Assembly: GCF_016406125.1 (NCBI RefSeq) | Contig: NZ_CP066339.1 | Coordinates: 2,790,001-2,854,000 of the forward strand | Reading direction: 5' to 3' | DNA length: 64,000 nt | Source of the DNA: Alicyclobacillus sp. SO9 | GTDB lineage: Bacteria > Bacillota > Bacilli > Alicyclobacillales > Alicyclobacillaceae | Shown: positions 44,148 through 52,698 of the stretch, one piece after another | Numbering within the stretch: the first letter of the stretch is position 1 | Layout: each line of letters begins with the position of its first letter | Position numbers and translations under genes: made by a program | The notes under the pieces: model-generated | Told to the model about the DNA's origin: nothing | The model's input: only the letters and a program-made list of their open reading frames with translations | The model's database searches: none

Positions 44148-44704
44148 TTCTTTGAAAATCGTAATACGATTAGTATACCTTCTACAATTTTTGAGGCAAA
44201 CAAAATGATTGGTGTAGGCGCGTGAATCGCCACAGTCTTTCCATAGGCTTTCGCGCCCACTGTAATTGAAGTTGTGAAAGCTGTCAGTACAATCACGAGC
44301 AGCTCATCAATCCATCCATGAAAATGAAAGGAATGCGCCATCTGCACGGCCACAGCCAAAGCTCCCGCCCCGCTGAGAACGCCGGCAATGTCACCAACCA
44401 CGTCACTGCATATACTTGAGACTTTCTCGGCATTTCGGACAATTTGAATGGCTCTTCGCGCACCAAAGACCCTTTTTGAGGCCATGGCGTGAAAAGGCGT
44501 CTCACGAGCAGCCGCTGCAGCAACACCGACCATATCAAAGACAGCCCCAATTATTACAATCAGCAAAACGGTGATGGCACCAACGTACCACGATGCCGAA
44601 TTTAAAAAAATAGTGGATGTATCAAACACTCCACCAAGCGGGAAGGACACGGCTGTCACGACAACAATAAATAACAGCTCGCGGCGTCCTACAATTTTTT
44701 TCAT
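44144..44704 (-). CDS. oapA: OLE-associated membrane protein OapA
   Basis: 186 residues with four membrane segments (about 8-28, 39-61, 110-125 and 133-152) and a central conserved cytoplasmic part (AAARETPFHAMASKRVFGARRAIQ split by basic residues, then RNAEKVSSICSDVVGDIAG). Size, topology and position between an isoprenoid synthase gene and dxs, directly behind the long RNA region, match OapA, the membrane partner that binds OLE RNA in B. halodurans. Overlaps dxs by 4 nt. Confidence 0.82.
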   Translation of the reverse strand: MKKIVGRRELLFIVVVTAVSFPLGGVFDTSTIFLNSASWYVGAITVLLIVIIGAVFDMVGVAAAAARETPFHAMASKRVFGARRAIQIVRNAEKVSSICSDVVGDIAGVLSGAGALAVAVQMAHSFHFHGWIDELLVIVLTAFTTSITVGAKAYGKTVAIHAPTPIILFASKIVEGILIVLRFSKK

Positions 44705-44714
44705 ATGTACATAA

Positions 44715-45334
44715 AACCCCCGTCATTACATCGGGAAAAACACATGGGTGGTAATTCAATGAGTAAACGCTGTGGCTTAGGTCCAGTAGGTTTTCCCAGA
44801 AGCGAACCTTAACGTCACCATTAAGGTGGTTTCCACTTACTCACTTCTTGACAGCGTTGCCGTCTGTCAGACTGGATTACCACTTAGACCACACTATAAT
44901 CCTCATTGAATCTCGCTGTGGCGAACAGCCTAGGCGTTTTCCGCTACAGTCGCTGCCGTCCCTTAGTCTCTTTTGCAGTACTGATTTCACACGGCACCAG
45001 CTGTATCGACTCGGCCAAGTCGGTACGGCCTGCTTCCCGGATCCTTCAGCACCACTCAAGACAGGCTACGCTGCACACAGTCTGTCCGCATGCAGGTTCA
45101 TACCCCAAGCCGTGACTCCACTGAAGAGCAAGCCACGCACTTGGGCCTCCGCGAAAGCTGGGTCAGGGTCCGCATGCCATTGCGGGCTGCCCAACTTTCT
45201 TAACTCCCAGCAACAACCCAAGGCTGGGCGCCTCAAGCCACCACCAGGAACTTCATCGATGTGCCCTTTGGCGGATTTTTAGCCCCGCCCTCAGAGACGG
45301 ACGACTGACTAGAATACTGCACCACCCACGGAAC
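44715..45334 (-). ncRNA. ole: OLE RNA (ornate, large, extremophilic)
   Basis: About 620 nt with no credible reading frame on either strand, between ispA and oapA, the known place of OLE RNA, and of the known length. Read on the minus strand it is rich in helices: GGCGG/CCGCC around CTAAAAAT near the 5' end, CCCAGC/GCTGGG, CCGCA/TGCGG, CCTTAA/TTAAGG, a GTGG-AAA-CCAC hairpin, and a long-range TGAGTAA/TTACTCA pairing near the 3' end. A TATAAT box lies just upstream. OLE RNA acts as a large membrane-bound ribonucleoprotein with OapA. Ends are estimates. Confidence 0.82.
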
Positions 45335-45341
45335 TAATACT

Positions 45342-45347
45342 ATTATA
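45342..45347 (-). promoter_or_regulatory. TATAAT -10 box at the 5' end of OLE RNA
   Basis: An exact TATAAT preceded by TATGT on the minus strand; no good -35 is seen at 17 bp. A start near 45334 would give an RNA of OLE size. OLE may also be processed from an ispA read-through transcript. The 230 bp between this box and ispA show nothing further. Confidence 0.45.
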
Positions 45348-45574
45348 ACATACGACGGCTGCGGACCATCATGCCTGTCTGACTAGAAAACCACCAAAAC
45401 GGCTGTCCCGGTCAAAAGCAGGCAAGTTCTCAGCAAGAGCTTTGGCATGCGGCGCCGCACGTCGCTATACGCTGCCAGAGAAAATTACCAGTTTCCTCTC
45501 GACCGAAATCGCTGTGTGTCCAATAGCTTCGGAATCTGCGGCAGCCTCCCCAATTGATTTACGTCACTGATGCT

Positions 45575-46471
45575 TTAGGACTGTCTGTTCACGAGGAGCT
45601 CAGCGAGTCCGTACAAAACAGAATCACCGAGGCCAATCCCACGCAAAGAGGCCAATGCAGACTGGAATTCTAATTCAATGCGGCGGTGTGTTTCCTCAAT
45701 GCCAATCAGGCTTGGATAGGTCAACTTCTCGGCCACAGCATCCTTGCCTGCCGTCTTCCCGAGTTGCTCAGAGGTTGCGGTGACGTCCAACACGTCATCC
45801 ACCATTTGATAGGCCAGTCCAAGGTGGAGGCCGTACTCCGTCAAGGCTGTAAGCTGTGGCTCGTCCACGTCAGCGAACAAACCTCCAAGCACAACAGAGG
45901 CCATAATCAATTTCCCCGTCTTGTGGCGGTGAATGAACTCTAGGTCTGCTTCTGATCCATCACCATGTTCCTTTTCCATGTCCACGAACTGCCCGCCAAC
46001 CATACCGTATGGACCCGCGGCATCGGCCAAAGTCCGAACCATGCGTAACACGAGTTGAGGACGAATCGTATCGAGGCCCGCTAACTCAGAAAAGGCTTGT
46101 GTAAGCAGTGCATCACCGGCCAACAATGCAGGGGCTTCGCCGAATACCTTGTGATTTGTTGGCTTACCCCGACGCAAGTCGTCGTCATCCATCACCGGAA
46201 GGTCGTCGTGTATGAGTGAATAGGAATGAATCATTTCGATGGCTGCAGCGGCTGGCAGCGCGGTTCGAGGGTCCTTTGCGAAAGATTCCACCGTGGCCAA
46301 ACAAAGTACAGGTCTTAAGCGCTTGCCGCCTGCCAACAAACTGTAGTTCATCCCGGCAAACAGAGCCGCCGGTCGCTGGGTTTCGGACAAGAGCTGTGAA
46401 AGATAATCGGACACCATTTGGGCTCGAGACCGCAGATATGCTTTTGTAGTTTCAGACGAATGACCCGCCAT
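45575..46471 (-). CDS. ispA: Farnesyl diphosphate synthase (IspA-type)
   Basis: 298 residues with the two aspartate-rich motifs (first: LIHDDLPVMDDDDLRRG; second: YQMVDDVLD) of a bacterial type II short-chain prenyltransferase; it condenses IPP with DMAPP and GPP. ATG 46471 follows GGAAGG and is 5 nt after the xseB stop; an upstream in-frame ATG would overlap xseB. Operon xseA-xseB-ispA. Confidence 0.94.
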   Translation of the reverse strand: MAGHSSETTKAYLRSRAQMVSDYLSQLLSETQRPAALFAGMNYSLLAGGKRLRPVLCLATVESFAKDPRTALPAAAAIEMIHSYSLIHDDLPVMDDDDLRRGKPTNHKVFGEAPALLAGDALLTQAFSELAGLDTIRPQLVLRMVRTLADAAGPYGMVGGQFVDMEKEHGDGSEADLEFIHRHKTGKLIMASVVLGGLFADVDEPQLTALTEYGLHLGLAYQMVDDVLDVTATSEQLGKTAGKDAVAEKLTYPSLIGIEETHRRIELEFQSALASLRGIGLGDSVLYGLAELLVNRQS

Positions 46472-46475
46472 GGCT

Positions 46476-46748
46476 TTATGCACCTTCCTCTGCACTTCCT
46501 GCCTTCTGTTCATCCGGTGCACTTTCTGACGCCTGTTCCGGTTCGGTCCGCGCGTCCATCAGTTGCTCAATTTCCAATTCTGCCTGATTCAACTGTTTCC
46601 TACAGTATTGAACCAGCTGCATGGAAGTTTTGTACTGCTCAATGGACTCGCTCAAAGGTAAATCTCCAGACTCGAGCTTCTTAATCGTTTCCTCCAAGGA
46701 TTGCATGGCTTGCTCAAATGTTAAGTCTTGATTGTTCGAATTCTCCAC
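46476..46748 (-). CDS. xseB: Exodeoxyribonuclease VII small subunit
   Basis: 90 residues with the family core LTFEQAMQSLEETIKKLESGDLPLSESI and YKTSMQLVQYCRKQLNQAE, followed by an acidic tail longer than usual. GTG start behind GGAGGGGG; overlaps xseA by 35 nt. Partner of XseA in ssDNA degradation. Confidence 0.94.
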   Translation of the reverse strand: MENSNNQDLTFEQAMQSLEETIKKLESGDLPLSESIEQYKTSMQLVQYCRKQLNQAELEIEQLMDARTEPEQASESAPDEQKAGSAEEGA

Positions 46749-48114
46749 GCTCGTCCCCCTCCTGTCCTATTGATTTGACACGTGCACGAATCGTTCCGTC
46801 AGCCACTCGAACAGAGATACTTTCACTGGGTCTCACCTGTTTCGTAGAATGTACAATGTCTCCATTTGCTTGAGTTACCACACTGTATCCACGCTTCAAA
46901 ATACTTAAAGGATTCAATCCCTCAAGTTGTGTAATCACTTGAGTTAGTTGGTTATTGTTGCGACTCAGACTCTGGTTCACTTCACTTTGAATGGTATAGG
47001 CTGCTCGTTCCAGTCGGCTTCTATACCTTTCAATCCGACGGCTTAAGTCGATACGATACAAACGTTCACCGTCAAAATGCAAGCGCCGGCGTGCTGTCTC
47101 CAGAGGACGCACAACGGCCTGAGCCGTCCGGGATTCCAAATAATCCACGTTCTGTCGGGCTAAGTCAATCAGGCGCAGCGGATTGCGCAGGACACTGCTT
47201 TGCGCTGCACTTTGCATTCGTTGACGCTCACTCTTCAACTTTACCTTCAATGCTGCCGCAGCACGTTCACCGTATTGCTCCACAGCCGCACTCAATTCTG
47301 ACAGGCTCGGCGCAATCACTTCCGCAGCAGCAGTGGGAGTCGCTGCTCTGACATCTGCCACAAAGTCGGCAATTGTAAAGTCCGTTTCATGACCGACGGC
47401 AGAGACCACCGGAATCGGGCATGCAGCAACGGCTCGTGCGACTGCTTCTTCGTTAAAGGGCCACAACTCTTCCAAAGAACCTCCGCCTCGAGCAATGATA
47501 ACCACATCCAGGCGCCTTACGCCTGCATCATACGCCTGCAGTTGTCTGAGGGCTTTGACAATGGTTTTCGCCGCTCCTGGCCCCTGCACGCTAGCAGGAG
47601 CCAAGACAACCTTAGCTAATGGGTATCGTCGTTCCAGTGTCGAGCAAATGTCTTTGATGACCGATCCCGTTGGTGACGTCGCCACACCAACCACCATGGG
47701 ATAGCGTGCCAACGTCTTTTTCCTCTGCGCATCAAACAGACCCTCTCGGGAGAGTTTCTCCTTCAATTGCGAAAAGGCGACGTAGAGAGCCCCCACGCCA
47801 TCCGGTTGCATCGACTCAATGTATAGTTGAACCTGGCCATCTCTATCGAATACCCCAACGTTCCCTGTAGCAATAACTCGCATGCCGTCTTCTGGTCGAA
47901 AGGACAGTCGGCGATTCTTGCTGGAAAACATAATGGCACGCACTCGACTGGATTCGTCCTTCAGTGTCAAATACATATGACCGCTGCTGTGGTGTTTAAA
48001 ATTTGAGATTTCACCCGTAACTGTGCAGTTCAGAAGCCTTGGGTCTGTTTCAATCCGATGCTTGATGAGAGAAGTTAGCTGGCTGACAGTAATCACCTGC
48101 GGCGGCTGCGTCAA
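46714..48114 (-). CDS. xseA: Exodeoxyribonuclease VII large subunit
   Basis: 466 residues: N-terminal OB fold (VTGEISNFKHHSSGHMYLTL), catalytic domain with GVATSPTGSVIKDI, IIARGGGSLEELWPFN and SAVGHETDFTIADFVAD, and a C-terminal coiled coil. It starts with TTG, overlapping the folD stop (TTGA); no strong ribosome site is visible, so translation is probably coupled. Confidence 0.94.
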   Translation of the reverse strand: MTQPPQVITVSQLTSLIKHRIETDPRLLNCTVTGEISNFKHHSSGHMYLTLKDESSRVRAIMFSSKNRRLSFRPEDGMRVIATGNVGVFDRDGQVQLYIESMQPDGVGALYVAFSQLKEKLSREGLFDAQRKKTLARYPMVVGVATSPTGSVIKDICSTLERRYPLAKVVLAPASVQGPGAAKTIVKALRQLQAYDAGVRRLDVVIIARGGGSLEELWPFNEEAVARAVAACPIPVVSAVGHETDFTIADFVADVRAATPTAAAEVIAPSLSELSAAVEQYGERAAAALKVKLKSERQRMQSAAQSSVLRNPLRLIDLARQNVDYLESRTAQAVVRPLETARRRLHFDGERLYRIDLSRRIERYRSRLERAAYTIQSEVNQSLSRNNNQLTQVITQLEGLNPLSILKRGYSVVTQANGDIVHSTKQVRPSESISVRVADGTIRARVKSIGQEGDERGEFEQSRLNI

Positions 48115-48980
48115 CGCTGTATCAACTCGTATTGTTTGCGGCGTGTGGCTCCAAGTTTCAGTGTATTCAGCATCAGAGTTGCGACCGTCAGCCGGCCCAC
48201 GCCTCCGGGAACAGGAGTGATGGCCGACGCAACGGGTTCTACGGACGCAAAGTCTACATCTCCCGTCAATTTGCCATCCACTCTGTTCATGCCAACATCG
48301 ATGACCACGGCCCCCTGTTTAACATGCTCGGAAGTAATCATATTTGCCCGTCCAACTGCAACTACCAATATGTCTGCCTGCTTCGTGATGGCAGCTAAGT
48401 CCTTCGTTCGGGAGTGGCACATGGACACAGTTGCATTGGCTTCCAGAAGTAGCATCGCCATAGGTTTGCCAACAATGTTGCTGCGCCCCACTACGACGGC
48501 ATGCCTGCCCTCGGTTTCAATTCCTTTCAACCGCAACATCTTCATGATGCCGGCGGGAGTACAGGGCCAGACTGCCCCCTTCATCCCTGATACATTTCTC
48601 CCAACGCTGATTGGATGAAATCCGTCAACGTCCTTCTCTGGAGAGATTTTATCCAAGACGGCATCCTCATCAATGTGCTTGGGTAAAGGCAGTTGTACCA
48701 GAATTCCGTCCACGCTGTCATCCTGATTTAATCTATCCACAATGCCAAGCAACTCTGCCTGCGTGGTATCAGACTGCAAGCGAATAATTTCACTATCCAG
48801 GCCGACTTCACCTGCCACACGTTCCTTGCTGCGAACGTAAGTGGCAGATGCAGGATCGTCACCAACAAGGACCACGGTCAGTTTCAACTTGATTCCGTGC
48901 TGATCCAGTACGTCCAGGTCAGACTTCGCTTCCTCACGAATCAATCCAGCAATCTCTTTGCCATCCAGAATTGTAGCCAC
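48111..48980 (-). CDS. folD: Methylenetetrahydrofolate dehydrogenase/cyclohydrolase FolD
   Basis: 289 residues. Substrate motif VGDDPASATYVRSKERV with the active-site Lys and Tyr, VQLPLPKHIDED, and the Rossmann VVVGRSNIVGKPMAMLL; C-terminal PVPGGVGRLTVA. Interconverts 5,10-methylene-, methenyl- and 10-formyl-THF. GTG 48980 after GGCGGGAG; an ATG at 49001 lacks a ribosome site. Confidence 0.95.
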   Translation of the reverse strand: MATILDGKEIAGLIREEAKSDLDVLDQHGIKLKLTVVLVGDDPASATYVRSKERVAGEVGLDSEIIRLQSDTTQAELLGIVDRLNQDDSVDGILVQLPLPKHIDEDAVLDKISPEKDVDGFHPISVGRNVSGMKGAVWPCTPAGIMKMLRLKGIETEGRHAVVVGRSNIVGKPMAMLLLEANATVSMCHSRTKDLAAITKQADILVVAVGRANMITSEHVKQGAVVIDVGMNRVDGKLTGDVDFASVEPVASAITPVPGGVGRLTVATLMLNTLKLGATRRKQYELIQR

Positions 48981-49003
48981 GCTAGTCTCCCGCCTTTCCA
49001 TTC

Positions 49004-49044
49004 GCTAGTCCTGAATTTGCATATGCTAGTCCTGATTCTGCACA
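49004..49044. repeat. Two 21-bp direct repeats upstream of folD
   Basis: GCTAGTCCTGAATTTGCATA and GCTAGTCCTGATTCTGCACA, 21 bp apart, between folD and the terminator of the next gene. Confidence 0.75.
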
Positions 49045-49054
49045 TAATGAACGA

Positions 49055-49082
49055 AAAAGTCCACACAGAAGTGTGAACTTTT
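49055..49082 (-). terminator. Terminator after the ferredoxin-NADP reductase gene
   Basis: 12-bp stem with one mismatch (AAAAGTcCACAC with GTGTGaACTTTT), 4-nt loop, and a T-rich tail (ACTTTTTCG) on the minus strand. It isolates the reductase gene from folD. Confidence 0.8.
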
Positions 49083-49096
49083 CCTTGGTCTTTCTA

Positions 49097-50110
49097 TCAC
49101 TGTTTCCGACTGCTGCTGTGACCCGGACTCAGCCGAGCATTCGGATCGATGTACGTTTTGGCATTGTTAACGGCTGTTGGTGCCTCCCCGAAACCTGTTG
49201 CAATCAACTTGATTTTCCCTGGATAATTGACGATATCCCCTGCTGCATAAATACCTGGAATGTTCGTTTCCATCTTTGTGTTCACGACAATTTCGTTGTT
49301 TTCAATCTCTAGTCCCCACTCTGTAATGGGCCCTAGAGAGGCCGAAAAACCGAGTCCACTGACAATCGTATCTACTTCAATTCGTTCCGTTTCCTTCGAT
49401 TTGTTGTTAATCAGCGTCGCAGCCTCCAAAACACCGCTCTCGCCATGCAAGTCGTGCAGTTCCACAAATGTCTTCACATTGATACTGGAGTCATACAGCT
49501 TTTTGACACTTTCCTCATGCGCACGAAAACCATCCCGTCTGTGAATCAATGTAACCTGTTCTGCCACTGGCTCAATCATTAAGGCATAGTCAACAGCAGA
49601 GTCTCCGCCGCCAATTACGAGAACCTTTTTTGAGCGAAATTGATCAAGTTTGTCAACATAGTAGTAAATCCCGTGTTCTTCATAATCCTTTGCCTTGTCA
49701 GTCGGAAGCGGTCGAGGTGTGAAGACTCCGATTCCAGCACAGATAATAATCGCCCGGGACAGGTGAATCCGCTTGTCCGTCTTGAGCTCAAAGACGTCGT
49801 CTTCACGCCGTTCCAAGCTGACAACCTCTTCATTTAAATTGACTGCTGGATTGTACTGAAAAGCCTGTTCTTTAAGGCTTTCTACCAAATCTTTTGCTAG
49901 CACTTTAGGATATCCGCCGACATCGAAAATATACTTCTCCGGATACAAAGTAGCCAACTGTCCGCCTAGTTCCGGCAAACTGTCAATAATCTTGCAAGAT
50001 GCATTTCTCATACCGCAGCAAAACGCAGCAAAGAGTCCCGTCGGACCTCCGCCAATAATGGTAATATCATAAATCTTCTCATCCCGGCTCAATGCCTGTT
50101 CCGTAGCCAA
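49097..50110 (-). CDS. Ferredoxin/flavodoxin-NADP+ reductase, thioredoxin-reductase-like (YumC type)
   Basis: 337 residues: FAD site IIGGGPTGLFAAF, NADPH site LVIGGGDSAVDYALM and the FAD-tail motif GIYAAGDIVNYPGK. There is no CXXC between the two nucleotide domains, which separates it from TrxB and marks the YumC-type reductase. TTG 50110 follows GAGGAGGGG by 6 nt; ATG 50131 is within the leader. Its own promoter and terminator make it a single-gene insertion in the otherwise conserved nusB-folD order. Confidence 0.9.
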   Translation of the reverse strand: MATEQALSRDEKIYDITIIGGGPTGLFAAFCCGMRNASCKIIDSLPELGGQLATLYPEKYIFDVGGYPKVLAKDLVESLKEQAFQYNPAVNLNEEVVSLERREDDVFELKTDKRIHLSRAIIICAGIGVFTPRPLPTDKAKDYEEHGIYYYVDKLDQFRSKKVLVIGGGDSAVDYALMIEPVAEQVTLIHRRDGFRAHEESVKKLYDSSINVKTFVELHDLHGESGVLEAATLINNKSKETERIEVDTIVSGLGFSASLGPITEWGLEIENNEIVVNTKMETNIPGIYAAGDIVNYPGKIKLIATGFGEAPTAVNNAKTYIDPNARLSPGHSSSRKQ

Positions 50111-50163
50111 ATGGGTCCCCTCCTCTTTCATATACCACCGACACTTTGATAAATTCCTCGGTC

Positions 50164-50199
50164 ATTATACCGCACGCCTGTAAACCTTTCCATACAGGC
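50164..50199 (-). promoter_or_regulatory. Promoter -10 with overlapping inverted repeat upstream of the reductase gene
   Basis: TATAAT on the minus strand (50169-50164), and a 7-bp inverted repeat GCCTGTA-N10-TACAGGC (50176-50199) spanning the spacer and -35 area. No consensus -35 is present, so a regulator binding the repeat is plausible. The repeat could instead be the end of the upstream transcript. Confidence 0.45.
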
Positions 50200-50266
50200 C
50201 CACTTCATTGTACCGAATTTGCCATGAGTTAGCTCTAGTTAACCCAATTTTCAGACGTCTACAGTG

Positions 50267-51268
50267 TCACCTTTTCACTGTCCCGACTGCAGCGTGCTTA
50301 CCTAACATGAAACGCCGACCGATTGTCGCAACGCCTAAAGCGTTGTCTCGAGAAAACTCCGGCGGGGCGAACAAAGGCCTTAACGATGGCACCAAGACAG
50401 CTAGACGATGTGCTATCCTGTGCCTTATCTGTGCATTTGCTGCCACACCGCCAGCAATGACCGCAAACCGCGTATGTGGATGGAGTTTTGATGCATGGAG
50501 CAGCGCCTTGACGACGCTATTCGCAATGCAATTTTCAACGGCCAGTGCCACTTCTGCCTGTGGTGTACCGGTATCAAGGGCTCTTAACGCAGCTGAACAC
50601 GGCCCTGAGAAACTGATGCGACACTCCTGCACACGCGACGGCAGACGAAACTCACTGTTGACCGTCTCATTGGCTGCGCGCTCCAGCATGGGACCGGCGG
50701 GAAATGCAAAGCCCATGGCGACACCGACGCGATCGACAAATTGGCCGGCATGTAAATCCAGACCTTCACCCAACAGAGACACGTTATAGCCGAACTCGGT
50801 TCTGCGGGCCAACAGCACATCGGTTGTACCACCGGAAAGGTGCACGGCGAAGTGGCTGTTACCGCTGGTGGCCTCTTCTAGGAAGTACTCTGCCGCAGCG
50901 ATGTGTCCCTCTTGATGTGAGGTTCTATAGACAGGTACATTTGCCATGAGAGCCAGCGTTTCGGCAAAACTGACTCCTGCTTTAAATACGGGCATGTAGG
51001 AACGCATCAAGGGCCGCGGGTGAGCCGACACACTTACGAGAGCAAATTCAGCATCAGGGTCTTCTGCCGTCAACTGTTGTCTGAGTCTTGCAAACACCTC
51101 AGGCATTTGCTGAACATGAAAAAAGAGTGCGTCAGACTGACGCAAACCCTTATCTCCAAGCGGCACCGGAAGGAGCTTTCTTGAGTCTGCCGCAACTCGT
51201 CCGTCACTCAATCGAACTGCACACATTGATGTTGTATAGTTACTCGTATCTATTCCCAAAACATACAC
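50267..51268 (-). CDS. TsaD/Kae1-like paralogue (peptidase M22 family)
   Basis: 333 residues with ASKHA-fold motifs LGIDTSNYTTSMCAV, HQEGHIAAAEYF (the metal-binding HxxxH of TsaD), LSGGTTDVLLA and VIAGGVAANAQIR. It is not the canonical TsaD: motif spacing and the N-terminus differ, and this paralogue is typically found beside nusB or xseA in Firmicutes. Role unproven; tRNA t6A-related chemistry is possible. GTG 51268 follows GGTGG and is 4 nt after the nusB stop. Confidence 0.8.
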   Translation of the reverse strand: MYVLGIDTSNYTTSMCAVRLSDGRVAADSRKLLPVPLGDKGLRQSDALFFHVQQMPEVFARLRQQLTAEDPDAEFALVSVSAHPRPLMRSYMPVFKAGVSFAETLALMANVPVYRTSHQEGHIAAAEYFLEEATSGNSHFAVHLSGGTTDVLLARRTEFGYNVSLLGEGLDLHAGQFVDRVGVAMGFAFPAGPMLERAANETVNSEFRLPSRVQECRISFSGPCSAALRALDTGTPQAEVALAVENCIANSVVKALLHASKLHPHTRFAVIAGGVAANAQIRHRIAHRLAVLVPSLRPLFAPPEFSRDNALGVATIGRRFMLGKHAAVGTVKR

Positions 51269-51272
51269 AGCT

Positions 51273-51734
51273 TTAATCCACCGTATCTGAAGAATCATCG
51301 GAATGGCGGTCGTGGTTCCGAGCTCGCGCCGCTGTCGCATTAGGCAACACTCTTGCTAACACCCCGTTGACAAACTTTCCCGACTCATCCGTACTGAAGT
51401 CTTTCGCCAATTCGACAGCTTCATTGCAGATGGTGGCTACATCCACATCGTGTTCATATTGTAATTCATACAAGGCCATCCGGAGGACATTCAAATCAAC
51501 GCGTGCCATGCGATTTAGCTTCCATCCTTCAACATGCGCTTCTAGAACATCGTCCAGGTCAGCACGATTCTCACGTGTACCAAGAACCAACCAATGCAAG
51601 TATTTCACATCTTGGGGCTGCACCGCAGCGACTTCTTCCATGACGTGCGCCATTGCGTCATTTGCATCCCCTCGTCCAAGATCGATCTCAAACAATGCTT
51701 GCAGGGCTTTTTGTCTGACTTCATGACGTTTCAT
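51273..51734 (-). CDS. nusB: Transcription antitermination factor NusB
   Basis: 153 residues, all-helical NusB fold with RQKALQALFEID at the N-terminus, VDLNVLRMALYELQ and NEAVELAKDFSTDESGKFVNGVLA. Binds boxA with NusE in rRNA antitermination. The tail of about 18 polar residues after RVLP is not part of the fold. Conserved place after the asp23/amaP genes. Confidence 0.94.
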   Translation of the reverse strand: MKRHEVRQKALQALFEIDLGRGDANDAMAHVMEEVAAVQPQDVKYLHWLVLGTRENRADLDDVLEAHVEGWKLNRMARVDLNVLRMALYELQYEHDVDVATICNEAVELAKDFSTDESGKFVNGVLARVLPNATAARARNHDRHSDDSSDTVD

Positions 51735-51755
51735 ATCAACACCCCGCTTATCTCT

Positions 51756-51783
51756 TTCATAATGTCAAATTCATAATGTCAAA
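51756..51783. repeat. Two tandem 14-bp units upstream of nusB
   Basis: TTCATAATGTCAAA is repeated exactly, side by side, in the gap between the DUF2273 gene and nusB. Confidence 0.85.
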
Positions 51784-51849
51784 ACTGCCCTCCCAATGGA
51801 GGTAAGACGTTCACAGTGCAACGGAGCGTTCGTCAAGACGAACGCCAAA

Positions 51850-52083
51850 TCAATCGCCGTAGCGTTCGGACAGCAGTCGTTCAACAACCTGCTTCCACGA
51901 TTGATTCTCTTCCAACACTCGTCCAATCACGAAGCCGACTGCCCCGAGTATAAGTAGGAGTATTATGGCCCAGAAGCCAAATATCATCCACAATATCCAA
52001 ATCACGACGCCAGCCCACATACCTAACCAGCGTCGCTTCATTTGCATCATGTTGGTGAGCATCCGTTGCAACATTTGCTTCAT
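51850..52083 (-). CDS. DUF2273-family small membrane protein
   Basis: 77 residues: a basic Met-rich N-terminus, two close membrane helices (about 20-36 and 38-56) with the family's ILGAVGFVIGR, and an amphipathic tail. Typically encoded with amaP and asp23 in Gram-positive bacteria; it follows amaP by 3 bp. Confidence 0.85.
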   Translation of the reverse strand: MKQMLQRMLTNMMQMKRRWLGMWAGVVIWILWMIFGFWAIILLLILGAVGFVIGRVLEENQSWKQVVERLLSERYGD

Positions 52084-52086
52084 GGC

Positions 52087-52635
52087 CTAGTCCACCCATG
52101 CTTTCTGAGCTTTGCCTTGGCTGCGCGCCAGTTCCGTCACATTTACCAAGACTCTTTCCACAGTAATCCCGGCCGTCTTTTCAACGTACTCTTTCACCGA
52201 CTGCTGAATGTTTTCGGCCATTTCCGTTAAGTCAATGTCCGGCAATACACGCACTCTAACAACCAGCACAACCCCTCGCTCACTGTGCCGCACACGGGTG
52301 TCCAGTTCCTGAACGCCCTTTACTTCTGCCGCAATCCGATTGGCTAAGGCTTTTACTGTTTCAAATGAGATTCGAATTTGTCCAGCATCACCCGGGATAG
52401 TGACATACTGCTGGTCTTGTCTGCTGGTTTTATAAAACAAGAATCGAATCGCAAGTATTGCAAACACAAGGGCGACAGCCAACGCACTCAAATCACCTGG
52501 GTAGTTGCTGATGTGTACTATCATCCCCGTCTGCCACTCACCATTTACATTCAAGGTGAACAACGCAAGTATGACAGATGCCGCCAACGCACCCAGAGAT
52601 AAGATAACGAGAAGAATGCGGTCAAGAACGCTCAA
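52087..52635 (-). CDS. amaP: Alkaline-shock membrane anchor protein AmaP
   Basis: 182 residues: two N-terminal membrane helices (about 5-27 and 48-68) and a cytoplasmic Asp23-like domain (IRISFETVKALANRIAAEVKGVQELDTRV). AmaP anchors Asp23 at the membrane. Lies between asp23 and the DUF2273 gene, as in related genomes. Confidence 0.88.
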   Translation of the reverse strand: MSVLDRILLVILSLGALAASVILALFTLNVNGEWQTGMIVHISNYPGDLSALAVALVFAILAIRFLFYKTSRQDQQYVTIPGDAGQIRISFETVKALANRIAAEVKGVQELDTRVRHSERGVVLVVRVRVLPDIDLTEMAENIQQSVKEYVEKTAGITVERVLVNVTELARSQGKAQKAWVD

Positions 52636-52698
52636 TGGAACACCCTCCTGAACTTAGTCAGAAACTTCAACCGAAGTTACACTTGTTGCCACTAACTA

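Noticed and set aside
44848-45282. 144-residue open frame on the plus strand
   Set aside because: It lies antisense within the OLE RNA region, has no ribosome site and no protein-like composition.
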